This document shows positions 31,484 through 40,638 of a DNA stretch of 64,000 bases, piece by piece. This stretch comes from 2-02-FULL-55-14 sp964534125. Lineage in GTDB: Bacteria; Bacteroidota; Ignavibacteria; UBA10030. The notes beneath the pieces were generated by a model. The model saw only the letters and a list, made by a program, of their open reading frames with translations, made no database searches and was not told the DNA's origin. The number at the start of each line of letters is the position of its first letter. Position 1 is the stretch's first letter. Made by a program: the position numbers and the translations under genes. The stretch lies in assembly GCA_964534125.1 (NCBI GenBank), contig CAZHOJ010000004.1:124001-188000 (forward strand). Reading direction: 5' to 3'.

Positions 31484-32632
31484 TTACTGCTTACTTCTCA
31501 ATGCCTTCCTCAGCACATCCACACACCTCTCCAGTTCCTCCTCCACGTTGTAGAAGTGCGGCGAGATCCGGAGGAGCCCTTCCCGGATCGAGATCGTGAT
31601 CCTCTCCGCAAGCAGCGCATCGAATATCCTCTGCGCAGTCGCCCCATCCCCGGCACGGAAGGTGACGATCCCCGCCCGATGCTCCGGCTCACGCGGAGAG
31701 ATAATGGTAAGATCCCTGAGCTGTACGAGCCGGTCGAGAAGCAGGCCTGTGAGATATCGTATCCGCTCTTCCAGGTTCTCGCGGCCGATGTCGAGCAGCG
31801 TGCTCAGAGCGGCGCTCATCCCCTTCAGCCCCGCCATATTCCAGGTCCCGAGTTCATACCGCCGCGCCGTCCCGGCCAGAGGCTGGCTGTAGTCCCTGAA
31901 ATCCCACGGCGTCTCGACTGACAGCCACCCAAGGTGCTGCTGGTCCACCATCTCCTGCACTGCCTCCGATAGGTAGAGGAAGCCCGTCCCCTGCGGTCCC
32001 ATCAGCCATTTCTGCGCGCCGGCAGCCATCATGTCGATCTTCATCTGCTGGACGTCGATGACGGTCGCGCCAACGGCCTGAATACCGTCGACAAAGAAGA
32101 GGATCCCCTTGCTGCGGCACAGGTCGCCGATGGTCGGCAGGTCTGGTTTGTATCCCGCCAGGAACTGCACGGCGCTGAGCGCAACGACCTTTGTCCGCGG
32201 GGTGATGGCCGAAGCTATCATGTCGGGCGTGATGATGTTCCCGGGACACGCGATCGTGTCGATCTCCACACCGTGACGGCGCAGCGCAAGGTAGGGGTAG
32301 ACGTTGGCCGGGAACTCCATGTCGTTCAGGATGACGCGATCTCCCGATGACCATCGGAGCCCGGAGACGACGACGTTCAACGCATCGGAGGTGTTCCCGA
32401 ACAGTGCGATCCTCTCGGGCCCCTCGGCTCCGACGAACCGGGAGACCTGGTCGCGGAGCGTCGGGACGAACTTCGCGTCCTCGGCATACGTCTCGACAGG
32501 GCCGCTCGACCGCCGGTCGAGATGCAGCTGCATCGCTGCGACGACATTTGTCGACAACGGACTTGTGGCGGCATGATTCAGGTACACAAGCCCCGTGCTG
32601 AGGTACGGGAACAGGGACCGATGGAGGTGCAT
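31484..32632 (-). CDS. Class V aminotransferase (cysteine desulfurase-like fold)
   Basis: The product has 382 aa from the ATG at 32632; an ATG at 32653 would add 7 residues, and neither has a clear ribosome site. The much longer open frame upstream (to 32992) runs through the neighbouring gene. PLP-binding features include YLNHAATSPLS (substrate loop), FGNTSDALN, LNDMEFPANVYPY, FFVDGIQAVGATVID and AGAQKWLMGPQGTGFLYL with the Schiff-base Lys. The family includes cysteine desulfurases, kynureninases and isopenicillin epimerases. The SufS-type active-site Cys loop is not evident, so desulfurase activity is doubtful. It lies 70 bases after the glycoside hydrolase gene on the same strand. Confidence 0.8.
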   Translation of the reverse strand: MHLHRSLFPYLSTGLVYLNHAATSPLSTNVVAAMQLHLDRRSSGPVETYAEDAKFVPTLRDQVSRFVGAEGPERIALFGNTSDALNVVVSGLRWSSGDRVILNDMEFPANVYPYLALRRHGVEIDTIACPGNIITPDMIASAITPRTKVVALSAVQFLAGYKPDLPTIGDLCRSKGILFFVDGIQAVGATVIDVQQMKIDMMAAGAQKWLMGPQGTGFLYLSEAVQEMVDQQHLGWLSVETPWDFRDYSQPLAGTARRYELGTWNMAGLKGMSAALSTLLDIGRENLEERIRYLTGLLLDRLVQLRDLTIISPREPEHRAGIVTFRAGDGATAQRIFDALLAERITISIREGLLRISPHFYNVEEELERCVDVLRKALRSKQ

Positions 32633-32702
32633 GGTAGAAGGGGAGACGTGCATGAGAATGATATGTGGTTCTGTCTGATCTCTGTGGATACTATGGATGA
32701 TC

Positions 32703-35700
32703 TCAGGCGAAGCGGAGGGTCTTCCTGCCGATGCCGGATTCCCCCGGAAGAACGGTGGTGACCTTCGACCTGCTGACGTATGTTTCCACGAGCTCTGCGC
32801 CCTCATGGACGGCAAGTTTCTGGCCCCGGTGGATGACCTCCAGCTCATGCGTCGTTCCGGCGATCCCTTCGATGTCGATAACATATTGTCCGTCTTGGTA
32901 CGACTCTCCGACGACCCGGAGGCCGGCAGACCGCGAGCCGGGAGAAAGGAGCGGTGAAGGGGGTAGAACACCGATCCCGCCCGTGTGAGCATAGACGACC
33001 TTCACTGTCGTGGCGACCCTGACGATGACCATCGGAGCCGCACCATAGGTCGTAAGGGTCGTACGATGTTCCCGGTGCGTTCCGTCAGCCGTTACTGACT
33101 GAAGATGAGTCCCCAGCGGGAACCGGAGTGCAAGCTCCACTGCAACGGACTGCCGCCCCTCCAGTGTCAGGGTCACGCTGGTCGTTTGTTCTCCCCGGTC
33201 AAGCTCGAATGTCATCCACGACTGGCCGACCCGAATGCGGGTCGCGCGGAATGACGACCAATGCGGAGGGACCCAGGGAGAGAGGCGAAGCGTGTGTGCG
33301 AACCCGTCGGCATCGATGCCCAGCATACCCTCCGTGAGCGGTTGCACGACCATCGAGTCGGACCAGGCTTGGTGATGGCACACGCCTGCCGGGCTGAACG
33401 TCTCTCCATGCAGCACTTCCTCGACGCGGCCGGCTGCATGATATCCGGATGTCATTCCTGTCGAAAGCGCATGCATGAAGCCCTGGAGCGGCCGGTCATG
33501 CCGGAACTCTGCCAGAGCGGCCCAACCCGTGAAAAGCGGCCATACACTTCCGTAGTGATATCCACGCGGATTGAACAGCGGATTGCCCTCTCCGATGATC
33601 CGCACTCCCCAGTCTGCAGTGAAATCCGCTGATGCGAACGGCCTGAGGGTCTTCTCTGCACGCTCTCCCTGCCCTATGCCAAGAGAGAGCCCTACAGCTG
33701 GCAGGAGCGTCCGTTCCCGGTTGTACGTCCCGTCCGCATACTTTCCGAACAGGTAGTGTCCTGCCTCCTCATCCCAGAACTCCTCCTCGACGATGGAACG
33801 CACCTTCTCAGCCTCCTCATGCCACCGTTTCATAAGCTGCGGATGATCGGTGACGCTGGCGAGGAAGGAGGCTTCCTTCAGTGCAACGGACCAGGAGGAG
33901 GCCAGGTAGTGTTCCGTATGAACAGGGAAGAGCGGTCCGCCCTCGACCCATCCATGGCCGACGTTCGTGTTCTCGATGAGATGGTCGCCGTCCGTATCGG
34001 TCGAGGCGCAGAAATCGAGCGCCATGCGGATCCGTGCGAACTCGCCCCGTGCGAAGGAGCGATGGCCCGATGCCCGTACATATCGGCCCATCAGGATGAC
34101 GTACAACGGCGTTGCATCGGCGGCATCGAAATGAGCGAAGCCGCTCGTCGTGAGCTCATGCAGGATCTTCCCGGTGACATCCTGATGCTGTCCGAGGAAC
34201 TCGAGCACCCCGCGCACGGTGTCGAAATCGCCCGCCGCAAGCGCTGCGAACGCGGTCCACACTGCGTCGCGACCGAAGTACCATGCATACCCGGGCCTGC
34301 CGCTGACCGTATGGCCGCCGTCCCAGCCGCGGTCGACGGTTCCGAAGCCGGCGACATAGGACGTTCCAATGCCCGGCGTGGTGATGGTGAACCGGTCCGT
34401 TCCAAGGAGCGCCCAGGAATATGCGTCGGTGAAGGCGCGGTCCGATGCATGCAGCATCGTAAGGTCCGATAGCAATCGCGTCGCGTGCTCCATCTGTCCC
34501 TTGAGCACATACGCAGGGTCTTCCATCATCTCCCGGTAGGCGAGTTCCGCTTCCCGCTCCGAGCTCGCGGAGCCGCTGAAGACGATTGTCAGGGCATCGC
34601 GGTCATCGGCAAGGTCGACCGAGAAACCGATGCGGACAGCACGGTCGGATGTCCCCTTCGGCACGAAAGTGCCATCATCGGCAACATCGAGCCCCTCACA
34701 GGCTCCGATGTACACGTCCGAAGGCCGGAGGGAGCTGCCAATGATGGCGGCGACCTCTCCCGATGTTGTTGAAACCACGGCCCCCTGCAATGCCGCATCC
34801 CAGGCATAGGTCAGTGCCCCGGTCGCATGCTCGTCGAACGGCCACATCAGCCGAAGGTCTACCTCAGCTGTGACGAGAACCCGAACCGGCGCTCCGGAAG
34901 CCTTCACAGCGACAGCGCCGGCCGGCTTGGACACATGCGAGAAGGTGTGGTCGGTGTATGAAATATTCCCAATGGATGACCGGCGGACGAGAACATCCGG
35001 ACGGATGTCAAGGTCGAGCGCCTCCTCCTCGATCCATCGGACGGATTTCCCCGGCGCCTGAAGACCGATGCGCAGGTTCTGCAGGCCCCGCACAGGGTGG
35101 AACCACGCCTCGCGGATCCCTTTCCGTTCATCCCCGACGATCACGCATCGCCTTCCGCCGACATCGAATGCCTGGCCCGTGGAGCCGGATGGAGAGTGCC
35201 GTGCGATGGAGAGGACGCCGTTCGGTACAGAACGGATGTGCTCACGAACGGTCAACGGAGAGCTGTTCCGGTCCACCCGTTCAGGCGGATGCGACTCGAA
35301 CGACCAATAGGACGTGCGCTGAGCCCGTCGGCGGGAGGAGGTCAGATGCGACAGGCAGTTCAGAGTGAAAAGGTCCAGATGCTTCCGGACGCGCGGGTGT
35401 TCTTCCGTGAAGAACAGGTACGTGCCGACGCAGAGCACTCTCCCTTTTGGCAGAGAGTATTCCCATGTGATGCGCCGCGATGGGATCACCTTGATGTACT
35501 GCCGTTCGACGGCGATGACCTTCCCCGTGTCTGGCAGCGTCCCTTCGTAGAACGCGCCGCTGAAGGGGACGCTCTTTTGAGGCATCCAGGAATAGAGCCC
35601 GCCAGTCATGCCCCGGAAGATCGGATGCCCTCGGTAGGTCGCATATCCCCGGATGTCCGGATAGTCCCTCGCCCAGCTTTCTTCTTCCCATGTTCCCTGC

Positions 35701-36026
35701 CGCACGATGCGGGGAGGGCTCGTCTCGAATCCGAGCATGACGGGGAACGACGCAGGAACGAGACTGAGGAACAGCGAACCACCTCTGTCGGCATACTCCT
35801 TGAGTATGGACACTGTCTGCGCTCCCGGAGGCGACCCTTCGTCCGGGGACCTGTCGGAGTGCCACCACACGATGTCGTACGCTTGGCGAAGGTCCTCGGC
35901 GGATGGAAGGCGATCGGCGCGCAGCCGCTTCGAATTGATGCGCGTCTGTGCGGCGAGGAATTCCCACGCCTTCGATTCCTCCTTGGACAGGTCCCTGCCT
36001 GAGGGTATGATGAATCCGACGGTCAT
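32703..36026 (-). CDS. GDE-type glycoside hydrolase with N-terminal glutamine-amidotransferase-like domain
   Basis: The product has 1107 aa. Residues ~1-235 look like a ThuA/GATase-like domain (YDIVWWHSDRSPDEG, YADRGGSLFLSL, GYATYRGHPIFRGM). After a beta-rich linker, residues ~570-950 form an (alpha/alpha)6 barrel as in glycogen-debranching amylo-1,6-glucosidase and GH15/GH63 enzymes: GGHTVSGRPGYAWYFGRDAVW, TSGFAHFDAADATPLYVIL, LIENTNVGHGWVEGGPLF, ADWGVRIIGEGNPLFNPRGY and YGSVWPLFTGW. A C-terminal beta domain (~950-1107) resembles that of the 857-aa protein at 40639-43212. No signal peptide is visible. It probably acts on alpha-linked oligosaccharides. It overlaps the TPR gene by 4 bases. Confidence 0.7.
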   Translation of the reverse strand: MTVGFIIPSGRDLSKEESKAWEFLAAQTRINSKRLRADRLPSAEDLRQAYDIVWWHSDRSPDEGSPPGAQTVSILKEYADRGGSLFLSLVPASFPVMLGFETSPPRIVRQGTWEEESWARDYPDIRGYATYRGHPIFRGMTGGLYSWMPQKSVPFSGAFYEGTLPDTGKVIAVERQYIKVIPSRRITWEYSLPKGRVLCVGTYLFFTEEHPRVRKHLDLFTLNCLSHLTSSRRRAQRTSYWSFESHPPERVDRNSSPLTVREHIRSVPNGVLSIARHSPSGSTGQAFDVGGRRCVIVGDERKGIREAWFHPVRGLQNLRIGLQAPGKSVRWIEEEALDLDIRPDVLVRRSSIGNISYTDHTFSHVSKPAGAVAVKASGAPVRVLVTAEVDLRLMWPFDEHATGALTYAWDAALQGAVVSTTSGEVAAIIGSSLRPSDVYIGACEGLDVADDGTFVPKGTSDRAVRIGFSVDLADDRDALTIVFSGSASSEREAELAYREMMEDPAYVLKGQMEHATRLLSDLTMLHASDRAFTDAYSWALLGTDRFTITTPGIGTSYVAGFGTVDRGWDGGHTVSGRPGYAWYFGRDAVWTAFAALAAGDFDTVRGVLEFLGQHQDVTGKILHELTTSGFAHFDAADATPLYVILMGRYVRASGHRSFARGEFARIRMALDFCASTDTDGDHLIENTNVGHGWVEGGPLFPVHTEHYLASSWSVALKEASFLASVTDHPQLMKRWHEEAEKVRSIVEEEFWDEEAGHYLFGKYADGTYNRERTLLPAVGLSLGIGQGERAEKTLRPFASADFTADWGVRIIGEGNPLFNPRGYHYGSVWPLFTGWAALAEFRHDRPLQGFMHALSTGMTSGYHAAGRVEEVLHGETFSPAGVCHHQAWSDSMVVQPLTEGMLGIDADGFAHTLRLSPWVPPHWSSFRATRIRVGQSWMTFELDRGEQTTSVTLTLEGRQSVAVELALRFPLGTHLQSVTADGTHREHRTTLTTYGAAPMVIVRVATTVKVVYAHTGGIGVLPPSPLLSPGSRSAGLRVVGESYQDGQYVIDIEGIAGTTHELEVIHRGQKLAVHEGAELVETYVSRSKVTTVLPGESGIGRKTLRFA

Positions 36027-37339
36027 GGTCGTTGCGTACGGGAAATCAGACTTTCGAGTTCCGTGACCCTGGTGCGGGCGACATTCGTGCGGGCATTGGG
36101 AGAATCATCGGCAGGAAGAAGGCGAAGGAACTCCTTATAACGCTTCAGGGCTTCCTCATATTCCTCCATCTGATCGAGTACGATAGCGAGAAAGAAGACC
36201 GCCTCGTGGTTCGACGGATCGAACGCGAGCGATTTCCGGTAGGAGCGTCCCGCCGCTTCGTACTGGTGGGCCCTGTACCGAACATGGCCGATCTGGTTGT
36301 AGAGGTCGGCGAACTGTCCTGGTTCAAGCGCCTGGATGGCCCGCAGGTATGCTTCAACTGAAGCATCCACCGAATCGGTCCGTTCGTATGCGATGGCGAG
36401 ATTCCTGTAGAACTGTACATTGTCAGGTTCGAGCTCGATCGCCCGAGTATATGCTTCTACAGCCCGGCCGTACTCTTTTGCCTGCACAAATGCGAATCCC
36501 AGTTGTCCAACATAGATACTCTGCGTAGGGTCGAGCCGGATCGCCTCACGGAAGCATGTGATGGCCGAGTCGGTCCGACGCATCTTCCGCAGCGATTCGC
36601 CGAGATAGAACCAGAAGTCAGGATTCTTCGGCCGGAGGTCAACGGCCCTCGCGTATTGCTGCGCCGCCAGCGAGTCTTTGCGGAGTCCGGAATAGTACGA
36701 GCCGAGTCGTTCGATGGTCGGCACATAATACGGGTTCAGTTCGGCTGCCCGCTTCAGGAAGTGTTCTCCTTCAAGGTGCGTGTCGCCCGAGTCGGCGAGG
36801 GATGACCCAAGATAGAAGGAAGCGATATAGTCGCCCGGATTGAGGCGGATGCTCGTCCGGTAGAAGCGCCGCACATCCTCGATCGGTTCCTGCAGGGCAC
36901 GCGAGATCTGTGCGAGCTGGAACCATGCCGACGCATGCGCGGAATCGAGTTCCAGCACCCTTCGATAGCTTTGCAGCGCCTCCGGGAGGACGAGGTTCTG
37001 GTGGAGGAACAGAGCGTGCTGGAAGGCGAAGTCAGCATTGTCCGGGGCCATCGAGGCGGCCTCCGAAAGGAAGCGCCGCGCGTTGGAAAACTCGTTCAGC
37101 CGCGCATACGCGAGGCCCAGCTGCATCCGTCCGAACGCCGAGCCCGTGTCTGCTCCGGCGCCACGGAGTACACGGATGGCTTCGGTGTAGCGCCCATCAG
37201 CGGACAATTGCACACCCACCTGAAGAAGGCTGTCCTGCTGTGCGAGCGCAGGGGCACTACACAGAAAGAGCACCAGTGCGCATCGCCGGATGCGTCGCGT
37301 CCCTGGAGTGATAGTTCGTGACCTGATAAGATTCATCAT
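36023..37339 (-). CDS. Secreted TPR-repeat protein
   Basis: The product has 438 aa from the ATG at 37339 (a start at 37375 is also open). The N-terminus has a hydrophobic export segment (CALVLFLCSAPALAQQD). About ten TPR units follow, with the 34-residue pattern clear in AFGRMQLGLAYARLNEFSNA, DFWFYLGESLRKMRRTDSAI, YVGQLGFAFVQAKEYGRAVE, VQFYRNLAIAYERTDSVDAS and AVFFLAIVLDQMEEYEEALK. It is thus a periplasmic scaffold. Its stop overlaps the start of the glycoside hydrolase, so the two are co-transcribed. It may help carbohydrate handling, but this is inferred from position only. Confidence 0.8.
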   Translation of the reverse strand: MMNLIRSRTITPGTRRIRRCALVLFLCSAPALAQQDSLLQVGVQLSADGRYTEAIRVLRGAGADTGSAFGRMQLGLAYARLNEFSNARRFLSEAASMAPDNADFAFQHALFLHQNLVLPEALQSYRRVLELDSAHASAWFQLAQISRALQEPIEDVRRFYRTSIRLNPGDYIASFYLGSSLADSGDTHLEGEHFLKRAAELNPYYVPTIERLGSYYSGLRKDSLAAQQYARAVDLRPKNPDFWFYLGESLRKMRRTDSAITCFREAIRLDPTQSIYVGQLGFAFVQAKEYGRAVEAYTRAIELEPDNVQFYRNLAIAYERTDSVDASVEAYLRAIQALEPGQFADLYNQIGHVRYRAHQYEAAGRSYRKSLAFDPSNHEAVFFLAIVLDQMEEYEEALKRYKEFLRLLPADDSPNARTNVARTRVTELESLISRTQRP

Positions 37340-37453
37340 GACAGAGAATCTCAGGAAAATGTGTCTCAGATGCATGACGATCTCCGGAACGGACCGAAGG
37401 GGAGGAAGGTCCGGGCCGGGCGGATGGGGAGGCGTCCGGAAAGGTCTGGCAGC

Positions 37454-38809
37454 TCAGGAAGGAGCGGAAGGGGGAATGTTCGTTCTCATGTCTCTTTTTC
37501 TCCGGGATCTCCAGTAATAGTACACAGGTATGCCTAGTGCCAGAAATCCCAGGCCCGCTCCTGATTCGAGCGGCTTCTCGATGAGCGTGTACAGCACGAA
37601 CAGGGCGGCAAGAAGCACAAAGAATGCCGGCGTGAACGGATATCCCGCCGTCCTGTAGGGTCGTTCCGCCTGAGGCATCTTCTTCCGCAGAATGAACACC
37701 GATGCTCCTGCCATGCCGAAGAAGATCCAGTCCGTGAACACCACATACGAGATGAGCTTTTCGTAGGTCCCCCAGAACAGGAGCAGCACAATGGCCCATA
37801 CGGACTGCGTGAGAATGGCGAACATGGGGGTGCGGAACCGCGGGTGAACCTCCGCGACTTTCTTGAAGAACACCCCATCGTTCGCCATGGCGAAGTAGAT
37901 CCTCGGAGCGGTCAGCGTGTAGATGCCCGTCGTGCCGAACGTCGAGATGAAGATGGTGAGTGCGATGATCGTGGCCCCGGTCGGGCCCATGACGATGCTG
38001 AGCGCATCGGAGGCGACCCGAGGTGATGCGGCGATCTCCGAAGGGGAGAGAAGGAACATGTAGGCGATGTTCGTGATGGCATACGTGACCGTGACCGCTC
38101 CCGCACCCAGGATGAGCGCCCGGGGAACGGTCCGTTGCGGGTCCTTTGCCTCAGCGGCCGTGAATGTCGCGTGCTGCCAGCCGCCGTACGACCAGAGCAC
38201 GCTCACAAAGGCCAGTGTCAGGGAGCTCATGAGGCCGTCCTCGCCGTCGGTCAGCGGGGCAAGGAAATCGGTGGTCTCTGCGGATCCCCAGCCGAACCCG
38301 GCGATGAGCAGGATCCCGATGCCTGCAAGCTTGAGGATCGTGAACACATCGGAGAAGATGCCTCCAGCCTTCACGCCGAGGACATTGATGGCAGTCACGA
38401 TGAGGATGCCGGCGATGGCGACAAGGAGCATTCCGGTGTCACTCAGCGGCACGAAGACGCCGAAGTAGGTCGAGAAAGCGATCGCCAGCGCGCCAAGCGC
38501 TCCGGTGTTGACGACGAGGAAATAAGCCCAGCCGTACAGGAATCCCGCTAGTCCGCCGTATGATTCGTTCAGATAGACGTACAGGCCACCGGCCCGCGGG
38601 AGCATTGCCCCGAGCTCTGCGTAGCTGAGCGCCCCGCAGATGGCCATCACGCCTCCAAGTAACCAGACTCCCAGGATCCAGAGCGGTGAATCCAGGGATT
38701 GGGCGATGAGGGCAGGGGTGAGGAAGATGCCGGAACCGATCGACGAACCGATCGCGATCAGCGTCAGGTCGAACAGCGAGAGGGAACGCTTCAGCTGGGG
38801 ATCAGACAT
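37454..38809 (-). CDS. APC-superfamily amino acid permease
   Basis: The product has 451 aa with about 12 membrane helices. The first has the unwound motif IAIGSSIGSGIFLTPALIA (GSxIGSGIF), which marks the substrate site of APC transporters. SYAELGAMLPRAGGLYVYL and VLWSYGGWQHATFTAAEAKD (the family's E-x-K/D segment) are also typical. It resembles LAT-type exchangers and other amino acid/polyamine:cation symporters. The start at 38809 is reasonable, though no strong ribosome site is seen. It sits among glycoside hydrolase genes, but a sugar substrate would be unusual for this family. Confidence 0.85.
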   Translation of the reverse strand: MSDPQLKRSLSLFDLTLIAIGSSIGSGIFLTPALIAQSLDSPLWILGVWLLGGVMAICGALSYAELGAMLPRAGGLYVYLNESYGGLAGFLYGWAYFLVVNTGALGALAIAFSTYFGVFVPLSDTGMLLVAIAGILIVTAINVLGVKAGGIFSDVFTILKLAGIGILLIAGFGWGSAETTDFLAPLTDGEDGLMSSLTLAFVSVLWSYGGWQHATFTAAEAKDPQRTVPRALILGAGAVTVTYAITNIAYMFLLSPSEIAASPRVASDALSIVMGPTGATIIALTIFISTFGTTGIYTLTAPRIYFAMANDGVFFKKVAEVHPRFRTPMFAILTQSVWAIVLLLFWGTYEKLISYVVFTDWIFFGMAGASVFILRKKMPQAERPYRTAGYPFTPAFFVLLAALFVLYTLIEKPLESGAGLGFLALGIPVYYYWRSRRKRDMRTNIPPSAPS

Positions 38810-38878
38810 GGGGAAGATTGTGGAGGATAGGGATTCGGCACCGGACAGAACAATTAATGTGGCACCCGCAGGTTCTTC

Positions 38879-38903
38879 TTTGCTCCGTGGACCTCCGTGT
38901 CAT
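38879..38903. repeat. CCACGAAGGTCC-family repeat copy
   Basis: TTGCTCCGTGGACCTCCGTG; matches the inverted arm CCTTCGTGGACCTTCGTG of the copy at 3270-3312 with a few changes. Confidence 0.45.
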
Positions 38904-38913
38904 GCTTCTCATC

Positions 38914-40592
38914 TCAGACGGAGAGCTCTACGGCATGTCCCATTTTTTCTTCAATATTCCGTTGCCCATCTAATGTCACGAAAAACCGCTCTCCCTTGAT
39001 CTCGATCCCGAGTTTCTGTCCCCGGATGATAAGGTTCGAGACATGCACCATCTTCAGTCCCATCCGGAGAGGACCGCCGTACGCGTCCGGTCCGCTTCCA
39101 GGTTCCACTGCTCTGCCTCGTCCGCCAACCCGAGGCGCTCCGCAGCCGCTGCGAGCGCACGCTTCAGCTCGTAGATGTAGACCGTCGCGTCGACACCCTT
39201 TAGTCGGAACACCTCTCCCCAATGGTCCCGGTCGGCGGCGGGATTGATGACGGTGTACCGGCGCATGTATTCCTGCCCGGTCTCGCAATGATCGTTGATG
39301 TCATAGAGCCCGCTCACCTCTTCGTCCCGCTCGCGGTCGAAATACGCCGCATATTTCTTCAGGCCGGCGTATGCCTCTCGCAGGAATGGCTCGGATGGGT
39401 GGAGCGATTCGTCCGCCAGCAGCGCCTTGCCCCACCGGGCATGGTAGAACATCTCCTCCCGGTACGAGTGCACATCGATGTAGCCGCGGAACCGGCCGTC
39501 ATCGTGCTGGTTGTGAATGAACGTCATGAGGCTGCCCCGGGCGAGTTCGGGGTCGCTCATCCAGCGATTCTCGAGCATGGGGCCGGGTGCGCTGTACGAG
39601 ATCGGTGCCCGGAAATATCCGATCCCCTCGCACGTGAACGGGTACTCGTAATTCTCGTCCCCGTCGACGATGGCATTCAGCCGAAGGCCGTACCAGCGGT
39701 ACAGGTACGCCCGGTCGATGTACGGGTCGGACGTTCGCACCGCAGGGACATTCCTGAAATGGTCCTTCCACGCAGTTGTGCTCAGGTTGATCGGATCCTT
39801 CATTCGGAGGACCGTCGAGAGGTTCGCCCTGGCTTCGACGGGCGAAGGGGCGGCGGCACATCCGATGTGGACAGTACGCGTGGAGCGGGGTGACAATCTG
39901 ATGTTCGACTGAAAGCCGACGAACAAGCTTCCCATCGAGACCCCGACGCTGGACGACGCTGCACGGGAGTTCGGCGGAATGCCTCCGGTCTCGGCGAACG
40001 GCGTGACACTCCAGGGGGGGACGGGAGTGCCGCCCTCGCTCATCCGCATCTGATGGCGGACTCCCTTTCCGGCGAGGGCGAAGGAGAATCCGAACCGCAT
40101 ACCGGGACGGCGTTCGGGGACGACCATCTGTTCGCACGAGAACACCTGCTCTTCCACCAGCGCCTTCGAGAACGAGATGCCGTGGACAAGGTTGCTCTCC
40201 CGAACGGTCCAAGCGACAAGGGCATACAACGCCCGGGAGGACGATGGATTCCGGAGGGAGATCTCGGAGACGATGACATCCATCGGAAGAAGGGATGAAC
40301 GCTCCGTCACGACAAGCTTGACGGATCGATCCCGTGGAACGAAGGTGTGGGTCAGAACATCCGGCCGCCAGACGGATGATGATAGAAGAAGAGGTACTTC
40401 CGATCCCTCCTCGCTCAGGATCGCCCAGGAATACAACGGCTTGAAGGCGTAATTATAATAGTGGGCTTCGTCCCAGAAGCCCGGGATGTCGCGGTATGCA
40501 GGGAAGAGGGGGGCGTACAGAAGACGGTTCCCTCCTGCGAGATACCACTTGTCGGTCCGCCGGAGGGATATGAGAGGATCGGCGCTCTTCAT
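38914..40592 (-). pseudogene. GDE/GH63-like glycoside hydrolase, internally deleted and frameshifted
   Basis: An open frame of 512 aa (39054-40592) covers a beta-rich N-terminal domain and the first part of an (alpha/alpha)6 barrel (YPFTCEGIGYFRAPISYSAP, HSYREEMFYHARWGKALLA, EVSGLYDINDHCETGQEYM). It ends abruptly at AVLSGWD within the barrel. Only 6 bases on, in a different frame, a typical C-terminal beta tail follows (MVHVSNLIIRGQKLGIEIKG and on to 38914). The missing part should hold several hundred residues, including the rest of the catalytic barrel. I therefore read it as one gene with an internal deletion joined out of frame. The N-terminal part could still be translated but should be inactive. 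Confidence 0.65.
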
Positions 40593-40638
40593 GCTATGGA
40601 CGTTCGCTCGCGTGCTCCCGCCTGGTGCCCTTTGTTGC

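Noticed and set aside
32653..32992. Long N-terminal extension of the class V aminotransferase
   Set aside because: It overlaps the end of the glycoside hydrolase gene in another frame and shows no conserved sequence; the fold starts near MHLHRSLFPYL.
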